From: Pusillimonas sp. T7-7 | GTDB taxonomy: Bacteria > Pseudomonadota > Gammaproteobacteria > Burkholderiales > Burkholderiaceae_B | Direction of reading: 5' to 3' | Assembly: GCF_000209655.1 (NCBI RefSeq) | Contig: NC_015458.1 | Coordinates: 2,604,001 to 2,668,000, forward strand | DNA length: 64,000 nucleotides | Part shown: positions 39,432-48,861 of the stretch, piece after piece | Layout of the letters: every line of letters starts with the position of its first letter | How positions within the stretch are numbered: position 1 is the stretch's first letter | Notes under the pieces: model-generated | Database searches by the model: none | The model's input: only the letters and a program-made list of their open reading frames with translations | What the model was told of the DNA's origin: nothing | Translations under genes and position numbers: made by a program

Positions 39432-39887
39432 CTAACGGTAGCCAATACCCATCACGTAATCACGCAGCAAATCTTCTTCGTATTCGACTTCTTCCAAAAG
39501 CACTTGCAATGCGTCGCTGGCATAAAGTAAGCCTATTGGCCTTGATTGATTGTCGCTAACCGGAATCTGCCTTAACGCCTTATTTTTCATGACAACCCAT
39601 ATGTCTTGCAATTGATCGTCCGGGGAACACTTTATGATGTCGCGCGTCATGATGTCGGCAATGGCCGTGACACAGCTACATCCTGTGCAGTAGCTGATTT
39701 GCTTGACGATATCAGCTTTAGTCAACACCCCCACCATTAGACCGTCAGAATCGCAGGCGATGACGAGATTGGTATTAGGAGCACTCAGAAGCTTTGCTGC
39801 TTCGATCACCGGGGCAACCGCATCAAGGGTCACAAGCCGTTTACGAGCAATAGGCAGCATGGTGGTAATTAGCGTCATGATTTCCAT
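39432..39887 (-). CDS. Tandem CBS-domain protein
   Basis: About 151 aa with two CBS repeats: VIEAAKLLSAPNTNLVIACDSDGLMVGVLTKADIV and DIMTRDIIKCSPDDQLQDIWVVMKNKALRQIPVSDNQSRPIGLLYASDAL. CBS pairs bind adenosyl ligands and regulate partners. A CTGCSC cysteine cluster sits between the repeats. Starts at 39887 or 39878 fit the domain; the frame stays open to 39980. It is divergent from the succinate dehydrogenase operon. Confidence 0.8.
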   Translation of the reverse strand: MEIMTLITTMLPIARKRLVTLDAVAPVIEAAKLLSAPNTNLVIACDSDGLMVGVLTKADIVKQISYCTGCSCVTAIADIMTRDIIKCSPDDQLQDIWVVMKNKALRQIPVSDNQSRPIGLLYASDALQVLLEEVEYEEDLLRDYVMGIGYR

Positions 39888-40060
39888 CTCAACGGTTATT
39901 GGACAAATGTCCAGAATGACGGCCGCGGTAGACGCGCCAACCGTCGTCAGCGTATAGTAGGTTAACTCGATAGTGGCCAACAGTGGCCCTAGTAGGATTT
40001 TGACAACTAGCTGGCGGCTATCCGATTGAGCCGTATTACACCTTTTACGAATTGCAGGTC

Positions 40061-40216
40061 ATGGAAGAAGAATCGACCGATACACCCGCATCCGAATCTA
40101 CACCTGTCGCTGTGCCGGGCACGGTAGCCCGCGAACAAACAACGCCTGAGGGTGATGGCCTTGACCCGACACGCTACGGCGATTGGGAAAAGAATGGGCG
40201 CTGCATCGATTTTTGA
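40061..40216 (+). CDS. Succinate dehydrogenase assembly factor 4 family (DUF1674)
   Basis: A 51-aa protein whose C-terminus DPTRYGDWEKNGRCIDF is the DUF1674/SdhAF4 signature. In mitochondria and alphaproteobacteria this factor binds flavinylated SdhA and protects it before assembly. Its place 115 bp upstream of sdhC supports the same role here. It was found by reading the sequence because the gene is short. Start ATG at 40061 is the first in frame after a stretch without a clear ribosome site. Confidence 0.85.
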   Translation: MEEESTDTPASESTPVAVPGTVAREQTTPEGDGLDPTRYGDWEKNGRCIDF

Positions 40217-40330
40217 AATCGACAGGTATGCCTGTCGTTGCGCGGGATAGGTTCCCTGCCGTAACGCATTTGCTTGTGTCGATGTCTCTCTGAAGCCGTG
40301 TTTCGTTAATAAGCCATCAGGAGCTCAGAC

Positions 40331-40750
40331 ATGTCCAATATGCGACCGCTATCACCACATCTCAGCGTCTATCGCTGGCGCGTCAACATGCTCCAGTCTA
40401 CGTTGCACCGGCTTACAGGCCTATTCTTATGCCTGGGTGCTTTATTGGTGGCGTGGGGTTTGATCGCCGCCGGGACAGGAGAGGGAGCTTGGCGCGTGTT
40501 TGCTCGATTTTGCAGCAGCTGGTTCGGTATATTGCTGCTGGTCTTGTGGACGTGGTCGCTATTGTTTCACCTGTGCAACGGCATCCAGCATCTGGTTCGC
40601 GACATGGGCAGGAACTTCGGCCCGCCGACGCGCGATCGCACGCATAAGCCCGTCTACTGGTCTACTGGTTGGTTAGTTATCGCTGTTAGCGTGTTGTTGA
40701 CCGTACTGGTGTGGATCATTTTGGCTGTGCAAGCAGGAGATTCACTATGA
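40331..40750 (+). CDS. sdhC: Succinate dehydrogenase cytochrome b556 subunit
   Basis: A 139-aa membrane anchor with three helices. RPLSPHLSVYRW at the start and LHRLTGLFLCLGA are family signatures; LLFHLCNGIQHLVRDMG holds the haem-ligand His. It binds haem b and quinone with SdhD. AGGAG is 8 bp upstream. The stop overlaps the sdhD start (ATGA). Confidence 0.95.
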   Translation: MSNMRPLSPHLSVYRWRVNMLQSTLHRLTGLFLCLGALLVAWGLIAAGTGEGAWRVFARFCSSWFGILLLVLWTWSLLFHLCNGIQHLVRDMGRNFGPPTRDRTHKPVYWSTGWLVIAVSVLLTVLVWIILAVQAGDSL

Positions 40751-41160
40751 GCGCCTATCCGGGGCAAGATTCGCTTCGCACGCCGCTTAAGGTCGCACGC
40801 AGACTCGGTTCTTCCAAGTCGGGCGTGCATCATTGGTGGCTGCAACGGCTCACCGCCATCGCGCTGATTCCACTGTCGATCTGGCTTCTGTATTTCATGG
40901 GAGCTTTGATGCACGCGAGTTACCCGACCGTATTGGCCGCAATCGCACAGCCGGTGCACGCGATCTTTTTGATCGTGCTGAGCTTGTGTCTGTTCTGGCA
41001 TGGCGCGCTTGGCCTTCAAGTCATTATCGAAGACTACGTACACACACGCTGGCTGGAGGTCGCGCTGCAGATCGCTTTGCGTTTTGGTGCGATCCTCGCC
41101 ACGCTGGCCTGTGTACTTGCAGTATTGGCGATCTGGCTGGGCATCGCCCCACAGCGATAA
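40747..41160 (+). CDS. sdhD: Succinate dehydrogenase membrane anchor subunit
   Basis: A 137-aa three-helix anchor. SGVHHWWLQRLTAIALIPLSIWLL matches the quinone-site Ser/Arg region, and FWHGALGLQVIIEDYVH the second helix with its haem His. A longer frame begins at 40711, but the ATG at 40747 overlaps the sdhC stop and gives the usual N-terminus. Confidence 0.93.
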   Translation: MSAYPGQDSLRTPLKVARRLGSSKSGVHHWWLQRLTAIALIPLSIWLLYFMGALMHASYPTVLAAIAQPVHAIFLIVLSLCLFWHGALGLQVIIEDYVHTRWLEVALQIALRFGAILATLACVLAVLAIWLGIAPQR

Positions 41161-41188
41161 GGTTTAATTCTGGAAAGAAGGAGGGTCC

Positions 41189-42985
41189 ATGCCCGCACAA
41201 AGTTACAAGGTCCAGACTCATGAATACGACGTGGTGGTGGTTGGCGCTGGCGGCGCGGGGCTGCGCGCAACCTTGGGGCTCGCTGCCAAGGGCTTGTCCG
41301 CGGCTTGCGTCACCAAGGTGTTTCCAACACGGTCGCACACCGTCGCGGCACAGGGCGGGATCGCTGCGGCGCTAGGCAATATGGGCGAGGACCACTGGCG
41401 CTATCACTTCTATGACACTGTCAAAGGCGGTGACTGGCTGGGAGATCAGGACGCGATCGAGTACATGTGCCGCGAAGCAATCCCGGCGGTCATCGAGCTG
41501 GAGCATTTCGGCGTACCGTTTTCGCGCACGGGAGACGGCAAAATCTATCAGCGCCCGTTCGGCGGCATGACGACGCACTATGGCGAAGGTATCGCACAAC
41601 GCAGTTGCGCTGCCGCCGACCGCACCGGCCATGCCATCTTGCACACACTATACACACAGGCACTCAAGCACAACGCCAAGTTTTTTGTCGAATACTTCAC
41701 CACGGATCTGGTAAGGGACCCCGCCGACGGCCGCATCGTGGGTGTGCTCGCAATTGACCTGAATAATGGCAGCTTGCATTTCTTTCGAGGCCACGCGATC
41801 ATGCTGGCCACTGGGGGATATGGACGCGCATATTTTTCCTGCACCGGCGCGCACACCCAAACAGGCGATGGCGGCGGTATGGCCTTACGCGCCGGCCTGG
41901 CGCTGCAAGACCTCGAATTTGTGCAGTTTCACCCGACCGGCATTTACGGCGCCGGCTGCCTGATCACTGAAGGCGTGCGTGGCGAAGGAGGGTTTCTCAC
42001 CAACTCTGATGGCGAGCCTTTCATGAAACGCTATGCGCCCAATGTCAAGGATCTGGCCTCGCGCGATGTCGTAAGTCGTGCAATGACCATGGAAATCCGT
42101 GAAGGGCGCGGCCTTGGAGACCACGCAGATTACATCCATCTGAACCTTGCACATCTGGGGGCCGACACGCTACATGAGCGTCTGCCAGGCATTTCCGAGA
42201 CGGCACGCATTTTTGCCGGTGTGGATGTCACAAGGGATCCGATCCCTGTGCTTCCGACGGTGCACTACAACATGGGTGGCATTCCGACCAACTACCATGG
42301 CGAAGTGGTGCAGAAGGTTGGCAATGACCCCGATGTGGTAGTGCCGGGCCTGTTCGCCATCGGCGAGAGCGCATGCGTATCGGTGCATGGCGCGAATCGT
42401 CTGGGTACCAATTCGCTGCTCGACATCGTGGTGTTCGGCCGCGCAGCGGCTAATCGTTGCGCGGAAATCGTCAAGCCCGACGCGTTACACCGCGATCTGC
42501 CTTCTGACGTTTTGGAACCCGCGTTGGCTCGGCTTGACCAGTTACGATACGCCAATGGCGCAACGCCGACCGCACAATTACGCCTGCAGATGCAAAAAAC
42601 CATGCAGGCCGATGCAGCCGTCTTCCGTACCGCCGAGACACTTGAGCAAGGTTGCAGGAAGATTGATCAGATTAACGCTCAATTTGCGGACATCCGCGTG
42701 ACTGACCGTTCGCTGGTCTGGAACACGGATTTGATCGAAACCTTGGAGCTAGCCAACTTGCTGGAACAGGCGGTCGGCACCATGCACTCGGCCGCACAGC
42801 GTACGGAAACCCGCGGCGGGCACGCGCGTGAGGATTTCCCCGAGCGCGACGACGTCAATTGGATGAAGCATACGCTGGTCAGCGTGGACGAGAACGGTGC
42901 CTGTTCATTTGACCACCGGCCAGTGCACTCGAACACCTTGACTGACGAGGTGGAAACCGTCCCGCCCGCCAAGCGCGTTTATTGA
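41189..42985 (+). CDS. sdhA: Succinate dehydrogenase flavoprotein subunit
   Basis: A 598-aa FAD subunit oxidising succinate to fumarate. [18 protein letters not shown] binds [16 protein letters not shown] contains the flavinylated His near residue 51, and [23 protein letters not shown] and [19 protein letters not shown] are active-site regions. The sequence has an alphaproteobacterial flavour ([32 protein letters not shown]). AAGGAGGG precedes the start. It should be a complete, functional subunit. Confidence 0.95.
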   Translation: MPAQSYKVQTHEYDVVVVGAGGAGLRATLGLAAKGLSAACVTKVFPTRSHTVAAQGGIAAALGNMGEDHWRYHFYDTVKGGDWLGDQDAIEYMCREAIPAVIELEHFGVPFSRTGDGKIYQRPFGGMTTHYGEGIAQRSCAAADRTGHAILHTLYTQALKHNAKFFVEYFTTDLVRDPADGRIVGVLAIDLNNGSLHFFRGHAIMLATGGYGRAYFSCTGAHTQTGDGGGMALRAGLALQDLEFVQFHPTGIYGAGCLITEGVRGEGGFLTNSDGEPFMKRYAPNVKDLASRDVVSRAMTMEIREGRGLGDHADYIHLNLAHLGADTLHERLPGISETARIFAGVDVTRDPIPVLPTVHYNMGGIPTNYHGEVVQKVGNDPDVVVPGLFAIGESACVSVHGANRLGTNSLLDIVVFGRAAANRCAEIVKPDALHRDLPSDVLEPALARLDQLRYANGATPTAQLRLQMQKTMQADAAVFRTAETLEQGCRKIDQINAQFADIRVTDRSLVWNTDLIETLELANLLEQAVGTMHSAAQRTETRGGHAREDFPERDDVNWMKHTLVSVDENGACSFDHRPVHSNTLTDEVETVPPAKRVY

Positions 42986-43051
42986 CGCACCTTTGCGGGA
43001 CAAAAGCTGTGCGCGTTCGCGCATGCAGATCATCGAATGTAAGGAAGAAGC

Positions 43052-43831
43052 ATGGCTGAATTCACCTTGCCAAAAATGTCCAGGATACAGAAGGGCAATC
43101 ACCACGCTGCATTGCCGGGTGCAGAGCAGGTTTGCAGCTTCCGTGTCTATCGCTGGGATCCCGCTGTGGGCGGCAATCCGCGCGTGGATACGTACGAAGC
43201 CGATGTCGCCGGCTCCACTATGGTTCTGGATGTCCTGCTCAAGATTAAGAACGAGATGGATCCCACGCTTACGCTGCGTCGCTCGTGCCGCGAAGGCGTG
43301 TGTGGGTCGTGCGCAATGAATATCGATGGTGAAAATACGTTGGCCTGCACCAAGGGGTTGGATGAACTTCCACATGGCGCTGTCAGCGTGTACCCACTGC
43401 CGCACATGCCGGTGGTGAAGGACCTGGTGTCTGATCTCACTCATCTTTACGCTCAATACGGGTCAATCAAGCCATGGATGCAGACCCAGAGTGTGCCCGG
43501 TACGCGCGAACGTCTGCAATCACCCGAGGATAGAGAAAAACTGGACGGCCTGTACGAGTGCATCCTGTGTGCGTGCTGCACCACAGCTTGCCCGAGCTCC
43601 TGGTGGAATCCTGATCGCTTCCTTGGCCCTATGGTATTGCTTCAGGCTTACCGCTGGATCGCCGATTCACGCGACGAGGCGACTGGCGAACGGCTGGACG
43701 ATCTGGAGGATCCATTTAAGCTCTACCGTTGCCATACAATTATGAATTGCACCAACACCTGCCCGAAAGGGCTAAATCCTGCCAAAGCGATTTCCGAGAT
43801 CAAGCAACTAATGATAAACCGGACCGTGTAA
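43052..43831 (+). CDS. sdhB: Succinate dehydrogenase iron-sulfur subunit
   Basis: A 259-aa subunit with all three clusters: 2Fe-2S in [13 protein letters not shown] plus a later Cys (TLACTKG), 4Fe-4S in [13 protein letters not shown], and 3Fe-4S in [17 protein letters not shown]. It passes electrons from SdhA to the quinone site. It completes the operon; there is no associated TCA gene after it, unlike many core sdh loci. Confidence 0.95.
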   Translation: MAEFTLPKMSRIQKGNHHAALPGAEQVCSFRVYRWDPAVGGNPRVDTYEADVAGSTMVLDVLLKIKNEMDPTLTLRRSCREGVCGSCAMNIDGENTLACTKGLDELPHGAVSVYPLPHMPVVKDLVSDLTHLYAQYGSIKPWMQTQSVPGTRERLQSPEDREKLDGLYECILCACCTTACPSSWWNPDRFLGPMVLLQAYRWIADSRDEATGERLDDLEDPFKLYRCHTIMNCTNTCPKGLNPAKAISEIKQLMINRTV

Positions 43832-44000
43832 GAGCCATTTAATCCGCAAGGCGGCTGATCTGAATCAGCCACCAGTTGTCGGCCAGGGGTGAGTGGCTAA
43901 ACAGGCGACGGTTCATGAGATTTGGCGTTTGCACCATTACCGGAAACAATGCCACCATGGAAACGCAGCAATTTTCGTCGTGTATCAGGAGGTACATATT

Positions 44001-44201
44001 ATGGCTGAGAATAATCCAACCCTCGGCAGCAAAAATCAGAAAAAAACAACGCAAGAATCCGAAATCTGTACGGAATGCGGTAGGCCGCTTTACACGTGTG
44101 GGTGTCCCGAACGTTGGGAAAACGAAGGGGGCCCGTCTAGTCCACAAATTGACATTAATGATGACAGTACGGGGAGCACAACTAAACCCGAGACCGACTA
44201 G
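44001..44201 (+). CDS. Small zinc-ribbon-like protein, 66 aa
   Basis: AGGAGG lies 7 bp before the ATG, so this start is preferred over a frame from 43893. The central CTECGRPLYTCGCP gives four Cys in a compact zinc-ribbon-like array, flanked by polar, disordered tails. No family is recognised. It lies 170 bp after sdhB on the same strand and could be transcribed with it. Confidence 0.55.
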   Translation: MAENNPTLGSKNQKKTTQESEICTECGRPLYTCGCPERWENEGGPSSPQIDINDDSTGSTTKPETD

Positions 44202-44582
44202 ATTTCTATTAAATCAGTCTGGCAAATTATTCCAATGATGTCTACTGACTAACGTCGGGTGGCCACAGACGAGCGCAAGCGCTGACTGATGGGTCCTTAC
44301 AAAGATCCGAGTTGCGATTCACAGTGCACAGCCCGGCAACAGCTCGCAGGGCGAACGCCCCAATCACCAAGGTGGTGATCTCATTTGAATGCAGTTATGA
44401 CCTTGCTTTCTGCTTGCTGGCAAGCCGCTATTGCCCGTCCTGGCACACCAAGGGCCGGTTGCTTTTATTGAGAAGGAGGAAAGCGGGCAACTAACTACTT
44501 GTGCGATAGCACAAGTCCAAACTGCGCCGCAGAGCGCGGCGTCTACTAAGGCAGGCGAGTATTCACCTGCCCAGCCCCAGGC
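44202..44582. other. Unassigned region with hairpin
   Basis: No gene is supported. An 8-bp hairpin ACTTGTGC/GCACAAGT is at 44498-44517. Confidence 0.4.
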
Positions 44583-44885
44583 TTACACCTGACCTCGTTC
44601 CGCCAACGAAGTCGTGTTCTGTCCTGTAACGATGATGTGATCCAGCAAACGGACATCAACCAGCGTCAAGGCATGCTTTAAGTGGCGCGTCAGGGCCAGA
44701 TCGGCCTCGCTGGGTTTAGGTATACCGCTTGGGTGGTTGTGCGACATGATGATGGCTGCGGCATCAAGGCGAAGTGCCGTCTTAACGATTTCGCGGGGAT
44801 ACACGCTGGCCTGCGTCAGCGTGCCATGGCTCATTATATGAACGCCTCCCGGCTTGCAAGGGTTTTCGTTTGTTCTGACAGACAC
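44583..44885 (-). pseudogene. RadC/JAB-domain protein, N-terminally truncated
   Basis: The frame retains [20 protein letters not shown] and the JAB metal motif [19 protein letters not shown], then [14 protein letters not shown], the C-terminal half of RadC. The N-terminal helix-hairpin region is absent; the first 15 codons look like fused sequence. RadC genes of this kind are common cargo of integrative and conjugative elements. Confidence 0.8.
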
Positions 44886-45035
44886 CGATGGGTTGCAGCT
44901 CTATATCCGGCCTTGTTGCAGCCTGATGCGCTGCGGGCCCCGATGAAATCCGCTGACTTGCGCCTCATTCTCCTGGCGAGCTTTAAGCTCTACGAGCCAT
45001 TCAGGTTTAGCAAGTCCCGGCGCGGCAAGCGCCAC

Positions 45036-45386
45036 CTAGATTGTCGTGTTCATCTGAATGCACCCAGGCGGTTGCTCAACGGGCAGCGTGGGCGCCAACG
45101 CCTTACGATCGTCAGCAACCGCCAGCGGTTTGACGGCAAACCAGTTCGCTGGCGTCATATCCACCGTTTGCACCGGCAACGCCACGCCGTCATCCTGCAA
45201 AGTATGTTTGCCGTAGCGTTCGTGCTCCGTCACCCAGCGATGCAGCACGTTGGGGTTCATGCTATGGTCAATGGTCAGCGATGCCAAAGCAACGCTGCCC
45301 TCCAGGCATTGGGCGCCCATCTCTGCCTTGAACTGCGGGCTGTAAGTGCGCCGCGCCGGGCGCAACCTAAGAGAGTTTGTTGCCAT
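45036..45386 (-). pseudogene. IS66 family TnpA, truncated
   Basis: A 116-codon frame with SPQFKAEMGAQCLEGSVALASLTIDHSMNPNVLHRWVTEH, the helix-turn-helix of IS66 TnpA. It ends early with CIQMNTTI before the C-terminal domain. An IS66-like terminus lies 62 bp upstream, as expected for the left end. Confidence 0.7.
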
Positions 45387-45447
45387 CTAAGTGTCCACGA
45401 TAAATTAAGCGGACGCTTATCCTCTCTTATTCAGACCGCCGACTCAA

Positions 45448-45469
45448 TGTGTGTTCACCGGATGCGTAC
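45448..45469 (-). repeat. IS66-like left terminal inverted repeat
   Basis: Read on the minus strand the end is GTACGCATCCGGTGAACACA, nearly matching the right end at 16101-16122 (shared CCGGTGAACACAC). It faces the truncated tnpA. Confidence 0.65.
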
Positions 45470-46008
45470 ACTGTTTACCCTACTGCTCAGAAACCTCGTC
45501 GCGATTCCGCGACACAGTCGCCCGAACAGTGCCGGCGCAGCCGTTGCCTTTGTCGGCGATAACGACATCCTTTCCGACAATTAATAGAGTTATTACTGAC
45601 GAGTGTAAAAAGTACCCGAAGCATTTCAGCAAAAACCCAGATGACGAATTTCTGCCTGCCCTCTTATCCGTGGCACAAGGATTGCTATAGCACTAACCGG
45701 GCAGTCACGATGGCAACACTCTTCATTGGATAGTTGGCCGGAATGAAGATCGGCGGTTTGAGCGCCAGTAACTGAACGAAATCAGGGCAGGGGCAGTGAT
45801 AGGCCGGCCTGCGGGGTCGTGCCGGACATCCAGTTAACCCCTAAGGCCGTCGGCTTCCCACCGCAGCACATGTTCAATCGGAACCTCGGGCGAAATCCAA
45901 TGAGGACTCTGGCAGAACATGCCACACCCACATCTCGACGTGTCAGTGTGGCATGTTCCTTGCTCCTGAAACAAGCTAGGACTTTAGCTAATTATCCGGA
46001 GAATGACC
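45470..46008. other. Unassigned region with 13-bp inverted repeat
   Basis: No gene is supported. GAACATGCCACAC (45915-45927) and its exact complement (45946-45958) form a strong hairpin 50 bp before the glycosyltransferase remnant. Confidence 0.45.
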
Positions 46009-46558
46009 ATGAAAAGAATAGCAATCGTTAGCGAGCACGCCTCGCCCCTGGCGCAGGTGGGCAGCGTCGATAGCGGTGGCCAGAATGTTTTATGTAGCGC
46101 AGATTGCGCGTGAGTTGGCAACTCAAGGTTACCAAGTTGACATTTTTACACGGCTAGATAATCCTTATCTTCCGATGGAAATGTGCTGGGGCGATAAGGT
46201 ACGAATCGTGCATGTGCCGGCCGGCCCCACCCGCCATCTGCCCAAAGAAGAGCTATTGCCTTACATGGCTGACTTCAGTTCATTCATGCAGGATTATTTC
46301 TCAAACCGGGAAGATCCTTACGAGCTGATCCATGCCAACTTTTTTATGTCGGCCATGGCCTCTTTGCCGGTAGCCCGGCGCAATGGCATTCCTCTTGTTG
46401 TTACGTTCCATGCCTTGGGACGCGTGCGTCGGCATTATCAAGCCGAGGCTGATAAATTTCCCGACAGCCGCTTTCAGATCGAAGACGACATTGTGCGCAA
46501 TGCAGACTGTTTGATCGCTGAATGCCCGGAAGACAGACGCGATCCGATAGAACGCTAG
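46009..46558 (+). pseudogene. Glycosyltransferase group 1 (sucrose-phosphate-synthase-like), frameshifted
   Basis: The N-terminus MKRIAIVSEHASPLAQVGSV continues to DSGGQN in one frame, then YVAQIARELATQGYQVDIFTR in the next. One extra T in a run near 46088 accounts for the shift. The remaining sequence covers only the first Rossmann domain (LIHANFFMSAMASL, TFHALGRVRRHYQ) and ends at 46558, so the donor-binding half is lost. Confidence 0.8.
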
Positions 46559-46779
46559 CATATACAACATGTAGTAGCATAGAGTGAAATAGCGCTACAA
46601 AGGATACAGTGCCAGAACGATGACCGGGCCAGAGGAAAGCCTTGAAACCTAATGAGGCTTTTAGCCAGCTACACGCCATGCTTGTCAACGGTGGAGACAA
46701 GCCTTAGTCACCTGGGATAGACTGCAACTCACGAACGAGTTAATATTACTAGGTATTACCACGTGATAAGAGGCCCATT

Positions 46780-47052
46780 ATGGCAACATCTCTCAAAATC
46801 GACGATGGCCTGAAAGGCCGTGTCCAGCATCTGGCTGGCCAGCGCCGCCGCTCGCCGCACTGGATCATGCTCGAAGCCATTCGGCAGTACGTCGAGCGCG
46901 AGGAAGCACGAGAGAACTTCAAACAGGAAGCCTTGGCGTCCTGGGCGGCTTACAAGGAAACAGGCCGCCACCTGACCGGCCAGGAAGTTCGTACTTGGCT
47001 GAACACCTGGGGCACCGATGAGGAAAAGTCAGTGCCAGAATGCCACAAGTAA
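46780..47052 (+). CDS. CopG/ribbon-helix-helix antitoxin
   Basis: A 90-aa protein beginning with the RHH strand SLKIDDGLKGRVQHLAGQRRRSPHWIMLEAIRQYVEREEAR, which binds DNA as a dimer. The C-terminal tail should wrap the toxin. It overlaps the downstream ParE gene by 13 bp, the normal antitoxin-first order. Confidence 0.9.
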   Translation: MATSLKIDDGLKGRVQHLAGQRRRSPHWIMLEAIRQYVEREEARENFKQEALASWAAYKETGRHLTGQEVRTWLNTWGTDEEKSVPECHK

Positions 47053-47333
47053 TCGTCACTGAAGGCGCATCAGCTGGCTTGGAGCGGTGTCGGCTATTCC
47101 TGCAAACCAAGGCACCAGAAGCAGCCAGACGAGCCGGTCAGGCCATTGGGAGGCAATTCCTGCTGCTGGAAACAGCGCCCGACATTGGCCGACCCCTTCC
47201 AGAAATGCCGGAGTTGCGTGAACTGGTTATTGCGTTTGGTGATTCGGGCTACGTCGCCTTGTACCATCACGAATTGACCGACGACGCGGTGTACATCCTG
47301 GCCTTCCGGCATCAGAAAGAGGTGGGCTATTGA
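47040..47333 (+). CDS. RelE/ParE family toxin
   Basis: A 97-aa toxin with the ParE fold: APEAARRAGQAIGRQFLLLETAPDIGRPLPEMPELRELVI, ending VYILAFRHQKEVGY. ParE toxins usually inhibit DNA gyrase; some RelE relatives cut mRNA. It is paired with the upstream CopG antitoxin and both look intact. Confidence 0.9.
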   Translation: MPQVIVTEGASAGLERCRLFLQTKAPEAARRAGQAIGRQFLLLETAPDIGRPLPEMPELRELVIAFGDSGYVALYHHELTDDAVYILAFRHQKEVGY

Positions 47334-47789
47334 AGCGGATCGACCGAGAAAGTGGGCCAGAAAAAACGACGCATTCTCGTGACTGTGCTTCCCTTTTACC
47401 CCAGTTCCTGCCTCTCTTTGCCCGGTTCTCGGACGTCATGTAAACAGCTATTCCAAAGATACTCATGCCGACCTATCCGGATCTCGCGCGTGTTGTGTTG
47501 TTATCTTTTAATTCTTGTTCCAGTTCCAGTTCTAGTGTCGTGACTTCGGCGTCAGCGACACGTAGCCAACGCGTTTCGGGCCCGCATCCCAAATCACTCC
47601 CCTGCTTTGACCACGGCCACAAGAGCCGCATAAAATCAGGCCAGCGGGGAAGTTTTTCGAGTGAGCCCTAGGCCACCATCTTGCTGTTCCAGCACACTTC
47701 AAAACATCCAAAAACACTTAAAAATCAATATCTTAGGCACAAATCACTGCCCAAGACGTCTCACTGCGTTCCGCTATATCCCGCATTTG
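47334..47789. other. Unassigned region
   Basis: Only short frames without domains. No RNA gene or repeat was recognised. Confidence 0.4.
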
Positions 47790-47990
47790 GTTGTACCCCA
47801 GGCAGAGCAGGCGCGCATCGCTCGTCTGCATACCTTCGAACTGCTGGCACGCGCCTGGCATTCCAGCTCTCAGAAAGACAGGGAATGGTCGCAGGGGAAT
47901 GCCCAGAAGGTCATACGACACTTAGAGATTCATATCTTCCCATCGGTCGGCCACAAACCGATTGAGCTGATTCTTCCCGCGGAAATCGTC
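47790..47990 (+). pseudogene. Second integrase, central fragment
   Basis: The frame reads LHTFELLARAWHSSSQKDRE, then WSQGNAQKVIRHLEIHIFPSVGHKPIELI, matching the core-binding domain of P4-type integrases. The arm-binding and catalytic domains are absent. It indicates an older element once integrated here. Confidence 0.65.
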
Positions 47991-48110
47991 CACCAGTGCG
48001 AGCGTAGCCCAACCATCACGGCCAACCCAAATACGGCACAGATCCGTTGACCAGCGCTCGTTCGGCGCAGCAGCCATGCCGGCGAACCCCGGCACGGCCC
48101 CAGCTAGCCA

Positions 48111-48330
48111 TCATGGCTTCTCGGCCATCAGAGCGTCGTGGGCGATTTGCCCGGCGCTGAGGGTATTCATGTTTTCCATCGCCACGTCCATCAGGATCCG
48201 GCTACCGAGGGCGCTGCCCCCGATCCGCACCTGCACGTTCACGCCATGCTGATGAATCTGACCCAACGGGCCGACGGCGGCTGAGTGGCCTTGTCCAATG
48301 AAGAAATCTTCAAACTGCTGGGAGGCCGCC
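48111..48330 (-). pseudogene. Unidentified protein, C-terminal fragment
   Basis: A minus-strand frame reads GPLGQIHQHGVNVQVRIGG, then RILMDVAMENMNTLSAGQIAHDALMAEKP before the stop. It looks coding but no family is recognised, and no start is visible. Confidence 0.3.
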
Positions 48331-48381
48331 GTTCATCCTCGTGCTGCTGATCCATTTTTTGGTAATTTTTCGGTTAAGCCG

Positions 48382-48843
48382 CTATAGCCACCTGCGAACG
48401 TTATTCTTGTAAGACAGGAACATCGCCTGGAACTTTTCCTCCAACAGGCGTTCTTCAGGAATGATCTGAAAGCGCGTGATGTAGGCAATAAAGATGAATG
48501 TGCCGAGTATCGACAGTAGATTACCTAAATAAAACATCCACCCAACCAGCACGAGCAGCACACCGAGATACATAGGGTTTCGGCTGTAGCGATAGATGCC
48601 TGAACGGATCAGCGAGGAGGATTCTGCCGGGTGTTTTGGATCTATGGTGGTGCGGGCACGCTTGAATGTGGCAATGCCCGTCAGGCTGACGGCAATGCCC
48701 AGCAGAGCTATGCCGACTGCCGCCGCGACATTATGAAGCCAGGCTATGGTCAGCGCCGGAAAGAACTCGGATGCCAACCACATAAGCAGCGCGCTAAGCA
48801 GCATGACCAGGGGCGGCGGAATGAGTAATTCGAATCGTTTCAT
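48382..48843 (-). CDS. Isoprenylcysteine carboxyl methyltransferase-like membrane protein
   Basis: A 153-aa protein with four membrane helices and the PEMT/ICMT C-terminal pattern YRYSRNPMYLGVLLVLVGW plus PEERLLEEKF, which form the SAM site. Bacterial members next to metal-resistance genes have no proven substrate. It is 18 bp downstream of the Crp/Fnr gene on the same strand. Confidence 0.88.
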   Translation of the reverse strand: MKRFELLIPPPLVMLLSALLMWLASEFFPALTIAWLHNVAAAVGIALLGIAVSLTGIATFKRARTTIDPKHPAESSSLIRSGIYRYSRNPMYLGVLLVLVGWMFYLGNLLSILGTFIFIAYITRFQIIPEERLLEEKFQAMFLSYKNNVRRWL

Positions 48844-48861
48844 GGCTATCCCCGATCAGCG

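Noticed and set aside
14282..45469. A simple inversion between IS66 halves
   Set aside because: With the observed orientations, a single inversion of the interval does not rejoin the halves into one element.
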